Below are positions 59,751-64,000 of a stretch of DNA of 64,000 nt, one piece after another. This DNA comes from Burkholderia sp. HI2500 (GTDB lineage Bacteria > Pseudomonadota > Gammaproteobacteria > Burkholderiales > Burkholderiaceae), in assembly GCF_002223055.1 (NCBI RefSeq), contig NZ_NKFL01000006.1, forward strand, positions 2,232,001 to 2,296,000, in the 5' to 3' direction. The notes beneath the pieces were generated by a model. That model did no database searches. It worked only from the letters and a program-made list of their open reading frames with translations, and was not told the DNA's origin. Position 1 is the first letter of the stretch. Every line of letters begins with the position of its first letter. The translations under genes were made by a program, and so were the position numbers.

Positions 59751-60712
59751 CCTTTGATATGCGAAATAAGTTCATCTCGTTAGCGAAACGAGCACGTCGA
59801 ATCACCATCCGGAATCGGGGCGCCATGTCGTGAATATTTTGATGCGCAATTGAAACCAGACAAATAAATCCGGTAGGAGATGGTTTTACTTTCAAGCTAG
59901 AACCGTACCATCCGTCGCAAATGGGCATAGCGCCAAGGCGACGAAATTGGCGCATCGAGGCCGCTCGAAAATGCGTCGATAAAACGTTTCAGGCGTGCAA
60001 CGCGGCGGTGTCACGAATTTAATCGGACAAACACGCGAAACCCGTTCATGCGCCCCGGGCGAAACCTGTCGTGCCCCACGCTTCGCGGATCGCGATGCGA
60101 CGATCGCCGTGGATGGCACGCCCGCACGCGCAACGACGCCTGGCCCGCTCGATTTCCGGTTCAACGCCCATTCATCCGGCCGGTCATCGCTGGAATCGCA
60201 TGACGATTTTCGGAGGGCGCCAGCCGCGCACGTGCGAGGGTCCGAAAACGATGTGTCATCCGGTCGATCGACGGCGTGTTTCAGCACTGAAACATTTGGC
60301 TCGGATTCGGCGGGCCGATCCTGTGCGGCGGTTCGCGGCGCCCGCAACGTCAAGGGTCGCGCGGCGATGGCGCACGACTTGCTACATGAGCACTGTGTTG
60401 CGAAGTCGATGCGCGGGGAGCCATGCGCGCGCGCCGGGCGGAGAGCGGCTGCGCACGTTGAAGGATGCAGTGACGGAGGCAGGCAGGCGGAAATGGGCTG
60501 TCCAAAAGTCATCCACTGAACACGTTGCATCGCTCGCGATGTGACGTGGCTGCATCGACGAAGCGCGCGCGGCGCGCGCTTTTTCGAGCGGCAGGCATTC
60601 GCGTGGCGCACACCACGCAGTGGACGTGACGGGGCGACGAGGACGAATGAACGTTTCGTCTTGCGTCGGTACGAGGGGAAATAATCAAATAAAAGATAAC
60701 GGCGCGGGAAAG
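59751..60712. other. Long intergenic region between the divergent polysaccharide units
   Basis: 962 bases separate the leftward small-protein/deacetylase unit from nfrB. Overlapping open frames on both strands (59892-60611, 59995-60519, 60071-60544) have no ribosome-binding site, no recognisable motif and the composition of chance frames. AT-rich patches at about 59751-59900 and 60675-60710 are probable promoter regions. No operator could be recognised. Confidence 0.4.
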
Positions 60713-62674
60713 ATGATGGACAACATGGTTTGGAGTGCGTATTTATATGCGCTTAACATCGTCACCATTGTGACCGCAATCGTCATCCTGGTCAGCACAC
60801 TGGATGACCTCACGCTGGATGCCTGCTATTGGTCCTTTGAAATCGGGCGCATCCTGCGCCGCGAAAAATCGCAAACGATCGATATCGGCATGCTGCGCGC
60901 GCTGGAAGAGCGGCATCTGGCGCTGATGGTGCCGGCGTGGAAAGAATATGACGTGATCGCCAAGATGATCGAAAACACGTTGGCGACGCTCGAGTACGAG
61001 CGCTACGTGATATTCGTCGGCACCTATCACAACGATGCGGAAACCACGGCCGAGGTCGAACGCATGGTCCGCCGGTATCCGGGCCGGGTCACGCGCGCGA
61101 CCGTGATGAACGACGGGCCGACCTGCAAGGCGGACTGCCTGAACTGGATCGTCGAAGCCATCCTGCGTTACGAATCGGTCCATCACATCCAGTTCGCGGG
61201 CGTCGTCATGCACGACTGCGAGGACGTCATTCATCCGGTCGAACTCAAGTACCTCAACCACGCGGTGGCGGACAGCGACCTGGTCCAGCTTCCCGTGCTG
61301 TCGTTGCCGCGGAAATGGAACGAGTTCGTCGCCGGCTGCTACCTCGACGACTTCAGCGAAACGCACCAGAAGGACGTGCCGGTGCGCGCCCGGCTGACCG
61401 GCATCGTCCCGGGCGCGGGCGTCGCGTCATGCTACAGCCGGCGCTCGATCGAAGCGGCGATGAAGGAGCGCAACGGTTGTCCGTTCAACACCTGTTCGCT
61501 GACCGAGGACTATGACTTCAGCTTCCGGCTGCGCGACCTCGGCATGAAGGAAACCTTTGCCCGCTTCCCGCTTTCGGATATCGCACGCGACACCGGCGGC
61601 CAGCGTGCCAACGGCAACGTCGTCAATCGGAACCTGCTGGCCACGCGCGAGTACTTTCCCAAGACATTTCGCACCGCGTACCGTCAGCGCGCGCGCTGGA
61701 TTCTCGGCATCGCCTTCCAGGGCTGGGAGCAGCTCGGCTGGAAGGGCAACCTGCTCACCCGCTACATGTTCTTCCATGATCGCAAAGGCATCGTGACGTC
61801 ACTGTTTTCGGTGATTGCCTATGCCGTGCTGCTCAATTTCCTGCTGCTTGCGGCGCTCCAGCACGCCGGCGTTGCCATCCCCGCCGGCGCCTCTGCCGTC
61901 ATGGCGAACTCGTGGGTCACGCCGCTGCTGTGGGTGAACACCGCGATGCTGTTCGCGCGCGCCGGGCAACGCTATCACTTCGTCAGCAAGCTGAACGGCC
62001 CGCTCCAGGGGCTGCTCTCGATCCCGCGGATGTTCGTCAACAACCTGATCAACTTCTACGCGGTCTGCCGTGCGTGGCGCATCTATCTCGGCCATCTCGT
62101 GAGCGGCAAGCCCATCGCGTGGGACAAGACCAGTCATACCTACCTGTCGAACCAGGAGCTCGGGAAGGTGCGCCTCAAGATCGGCGAGATCCTCGTCGGC
62201 TGGGGCGTGGTCACGCTGGAGCAATTGCAGGCGAGCCTCGAGAAACAACTGACCTGCGGCAAGCGGCTGGGCGAATTGCTGATCGAAGGCAGCGAGATCT
62301 CGACCGAATCGCTCGCGGATGCGATCGCCGAGCAAGCCGAGCTGCCCCGGGTGAGCCTGGGCAACGTCGCGGTGGGCCACTTCGCGGATTCGCTCGCCTT
62401 CGAGCTGCAGTACGCGTATCGGGCCGTCCCGTTTTCAACGGCGGACGACGGCACGCTGAACATCGCGGTCGGGCGGCCGCTCACGCCGGACGAACAGGAT
62501 GTCGTGCGGCGCGGCGCCCGGGCGAAGGTGGCCTATTTCATTGCCTGCGACACGGAGATTACCGCCGAACTCGCCCGGCACTCGCGCTTCGTCGAACTCA
62601 CGCGCCTGCGCGACGGCGACCCGGCCGCGCAGCAAGGTGCTCCCGCGCAGAAACCGTCGGGAGAACAGGCATGA
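60713..62674 (+). CDS. nfrB: NfrB-like inner-membrane glycosyltransferase with C-terminal MshEN domain
   Basis: 653 aa from ATG 60713 (adjacent ATG 60716 also possible). N-terminal membrane helix, then a GT2 domain: ALMVPAWKEYDVIAKMI, MNDGPTCKADCLNWI, MHDCEDVIHPVEL with the DxD-like motif, SLTEDYDFSFRL, and QRARWILGIAFQGWEQL (QxxRW). Several helices follow, then a tandem MshEN unit at about residues 505-600 (KIGEILVGWGVVTLEQLQASLEKQ and RLGELLIEGSEISTESLADAIAEQ), the c-di-GMP-binding element known from E. coli NfrB, where it switches glycan synthesis on. It overlaps nfrA by ATGA. Confidence 0.9.
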   Translation: MMDNMVWSAYLYALNIVTIVTAIVILVSTLDDLTLDACYWSFEIGRILRREKSQTIDIGMLRALEERHLALMVPAWKEYDVIAKMIENTLATLEYERYVIFVGTYHNDAETTAEVERMVRRYPGRVTRATVMNDGPTCKADCLNWIVEAILRYESVHHIQFAGVVMHDCEDVIHPVELKYLNHAVADSDLVQLPVLSLPRKWNEFVAGCYLDDFSETHQKDVPVRARLTGIVPGAGVASCYSRRSIEAAMKERNGCPFNTCSLTEDYDFSFRLRDLGMKETFARFPLSDIARDTGGQRANGNVVNRNLLATREYFPKTFRTAYRQRARWILGIAFQGWEQLGWKGNLLTRYMFFHDRKGIVTSLFSVIAYAVLLNFLLLAALQHAGVAIPAGASAVMANSWVTPLLWVNTAMLFARAGQRYHFVSKLNGPLQGLLSIPRMFVNNLINFYAVCRAWRIYLGHLVSGKPIAWDKTSHTYLSNQELGKVRLKIGEILVGWGVVTLEQLQASLEKQLTCGKRLGELLIEGSEISTESLADAIAEQAELPRVSLGNVAVGHFADSLAFELQYAYRAVPFSTADDGTLNIAVGRPLTPDEQDVVRRGARAKVAYFIACDTEITAELARHSRFVELTRLRDGDPAAQQGAPAQKPSGEQA

Positions 62675-64000
62675 AGCATTCGACACGCCCGATCGCGGCC
62701 AGCCTCAAGCGCTGCGCACGGTTGAGCGCACTGGCAATCGCCGTGTCGCTGGCCTGGCAGGCGCCGGCGTCCGCCGCGCAGCAACTGACGCCCAAGGCCT
62801 ACAAGCTCGCCGACAGCGCCTACAAGGCAATCAATGCCGGCGACCTGCCCCTCGCGGAAGTGTATGCGTCGCGCGCCATCAAGCTTCAGCCCGGAAGCGA
62901 ACAGCTCGGGCTGCTGCTCGTCGACGTATACCGACGGGAAGGAAAGGTCGACGAAGCGGATTCGATGGTGGAATCGCTGATCGTTCGTTTTCCGAAGAGT
63001 GCGGCGGTACGCGCGCAGCATGGCTACCTGGCGCAGCGGCAGATGCGCTACGACGTTGCGTGCAGCGATTTCGCGGCCGCCGTCGCGACCGGGAAATGGA
63101 GCAAGGAACAGCAGCGCAACCTGCGTCTCGCCTGGTCGGACAGCGCGCTCGCGGCGAAGCTTCCGCATGAAGCCGGCATCGCGCTGGCGCCGCTGGCCGA
63201 TGAAAAATCGGCCGTGATCCAGGTGCGCATCGCGCAGATGAGCCTGCAGGCAGGCGACCGCGACACCGCCATCCGCATGGCCGACCTGGCGGCCAGCGAC
63301 GCGACGACCGAAGGCGAGCGCAACATGGCCGCGTCGATCGCGGCGCAGGCGCGGCTGGACGATCAGGCCGCCGAGGCGCCGGTCGACAATACCGCGCAGC
63401 AGAAGTTGCAGGATGCCTATGACCTCCTGCGCGACCACAAGGATCGCGAGGCGCTCGACGCATTCCAGGCGGGATTTTCCGGCGGTGCCGGCAATGCGAT
63501 GAACTACGCGGACGCGGGCTACGCCGCCAAGCGGATCGGGCTGAACCAGGAGTCCATCGACCTGTTCGAGCACAGCCTCGACGCCGACGAAAACGAACAC
63601 ACCTTCGATGCGCAACACAAGTTCGGCTATCGGCGGGAGGTCGAGCAGCTTCAGCGCAGCTGGGGGTTCGTCCTGAGCGCGCCGTACCAGTCGGCCGCGT
63701 TCGGTCCACAAGGCACCATCAGCGTGCTGCAGCCGGGTGTGGAAGTGTATTGGCAGCCGCCGAAGATCGGCTATCAGAACGGCCGCATCTTCCAGTTCTT
63801 CGTGCGCGGATACGGCACGGCCTACGACGGATCGGGCAACACGACCGGGCTGCCGACCGTGCAGGGTTCGGTGGGCGCGCGCTACAAGCCGCTGCCCGAC
63901 CAGAACGTCGTGCTGACCGCCGAGCGGCTGTTCCACGTCGGCAGCCAGTCGATGACGGACTGGCTGATGCGCCTGGGTTATTCGTCGGAAGGCGGGACCG
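62671..64000 (+). CDS. nfrA: NfrA-like outer-membrane glycan export/N4 adsorption protein, 3' cut off
   Basis: 443 codons are visible and the frame is open to the window end. Start ATG overlaps the nfrB stop (ATGA). Signal peptide (LSALAIAVSLAWQAPASAA) followed by TPR-like helical repeats to about residue 300 (LADSAYKAINAGDLPLAEVYASRAIKLQPGSEQ; YDLLRDHKDREALDAFQAGF). The start of the NfrA C-terminal barrel domain is then seen (REVEQLQRSWGFVLSAPYQSAA, VEVYWQPPKIGYQNGRIFQFFVRGYGTAYDGSG). In E. coli NfrA is the outer-membrane porin for the NfrB product and the phage N4 receptor. Confidence 0.88.
   Translation, partial: MKHSTRPIAASLKRCARLSALAIAVSLAWQAPASAAQQLTPKAYKLADSAYKAINAGDLPLAEVYASRAIKLQPGSEQLGLLLVDVYRREGKVDEADSMVESLIVRFPKSAAVRAQHGYLAQRQMRYDVACSDFAAAVATGKWSKEQQRNLRLAWSDSALAAKLPHEAGIALAPLADEKSAVIQVRIAQMSLQAGDRDTAIRMADLAASDATTEGERNMAASIAAQARLDDQAAEAPVDNTAQQKLQDAYDLLRDHKDREALDAFQAGFSGGAGNAMNYADAGYAAKRIGLNQESIDLFEHSLDADENEHTFDAQHKFGYRREVEQLQRSWGFVLSAPYQSAAFGPQGTISVLQPGVEVYWQPPKIGYQNGRIFQFFVRGYGTAYDGSGNTTGLPTVQGSVGARYKPLPDQNVVLTAERLFHVGSQSMTDWLMRLGYSSEGGT

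Noticed and set aside
59892..60611. Overlapping open frames on both strands in the gap before nfrB
   Set aside because: No start signals or motifs, and frames on both strands compete; treated as non-coding.

Overview
The window looks like 64 kb of a Burkholderia cepacia-complex type genome, probably a secondary chromosome. Base composition is high-GC with strong G/C at third codon positions. The families also fit: a Burkholderia-type porin, a DUF4148 protein, many LysR regulators, and a second groESL copy. No tRNA, rRNA, insertion sequence, prophage or CRISPR array was seen. Long antisense reading frames are by-products of codon bias.

Layout. (1) 1-748: 5' part of an arylsulfatase lipoprotein. 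(2) 749-5890: a curli locus, csgE-csgF-csgG, a CsgB-like and a very long CsgA-like curlin, a terminator, and a CsgC/CsgH-like gene, preceded by an AT-rich control region. (3) 5891-12353: a LysR/dehydrogenase pair, then a leftward amidohydrolase / amino-acid binding protein / porin operon beside its LysR gene. (4) 12399-29391: an organosulfur scavenging island. One leftward unit encodes an SsuD-like flavin monooxygenase, a DszB-like desulfinase, TonB, ExbB, ExbD, a second DszB-like desulfinase, an MFS carrier and a TonB-dependent receptor. A rightward unit encodes a DszB paralogue lacking the catalytic Cys and His, a periplasmic binding protein and two ABC permeases. An SfnR-like sigma-54 activator, a class II aldolase and a secreted hydrolase follow. 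I find five -24/-12 promoter matches here, four of them arranged as two divergent pairs around copies of the inverted repeat CTGTTGC-N4-GCAACAG. Together these read as one sigma-54 regulon that imports an organosulfur compound across both membranes, oxygenates it and releases sulfite.

(5) 29392-34255: groES-groEL with a CIRCE operator, two small unknown genes, an EIIA-Ntr-like protein and a degenerate acetylglutamate-kinase-like protein. (6) 34271-39115: a family 2A encapsulin operon: rhodanese, serine acetyltransferase, a small XRE regulator, the encapsulin shell, and a cysteine desulfurase with a long disordered cargo domain. A 13-bp element is repeated in front of both the first gene and the shell gene. 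(7) 39453-44038: amidase, exported alpha/beta hydrolases, a DUF4148 protein and a cytochrome P460-like protein. (8) 44308-50085: a leftward fabI / DUF3141 (PHA-synthase-like) / phosphotransacetylase / acetate kinase / small-protein operon with a perfect FNR/ANR box upstream, resembling Burkholderia low-oxygen loci. (9) 50436-56393: a beta-trefoil-like protein, an exported epoxide hydrolase, an SDR/LysR pair, a flavin oxidase-like protein, a small unknown protein and a PLP aminotransferase.

(10) 56714-64000: an exopolysaccharide-type locus. NfrB-like glycosyltransferase with a C-terminal MshEN (c-di-GMP) domain and NfrA-like outer-membrane protein (cut by the window end) run rightward. A small exported protein, a DUF2334 deacetylase-like protein and a glycoside-hydrolase-like lipoprotein run leftward.

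Sulfur is a recurring theme: sulfatase, desulfinases, sulfonate monooxygenase, cysteine desulfurase nanocompartment, serine acetyltransferase and rhodanese. Promoter and operator calls were made by eye and family calls from recognised motifs; no database search was run.
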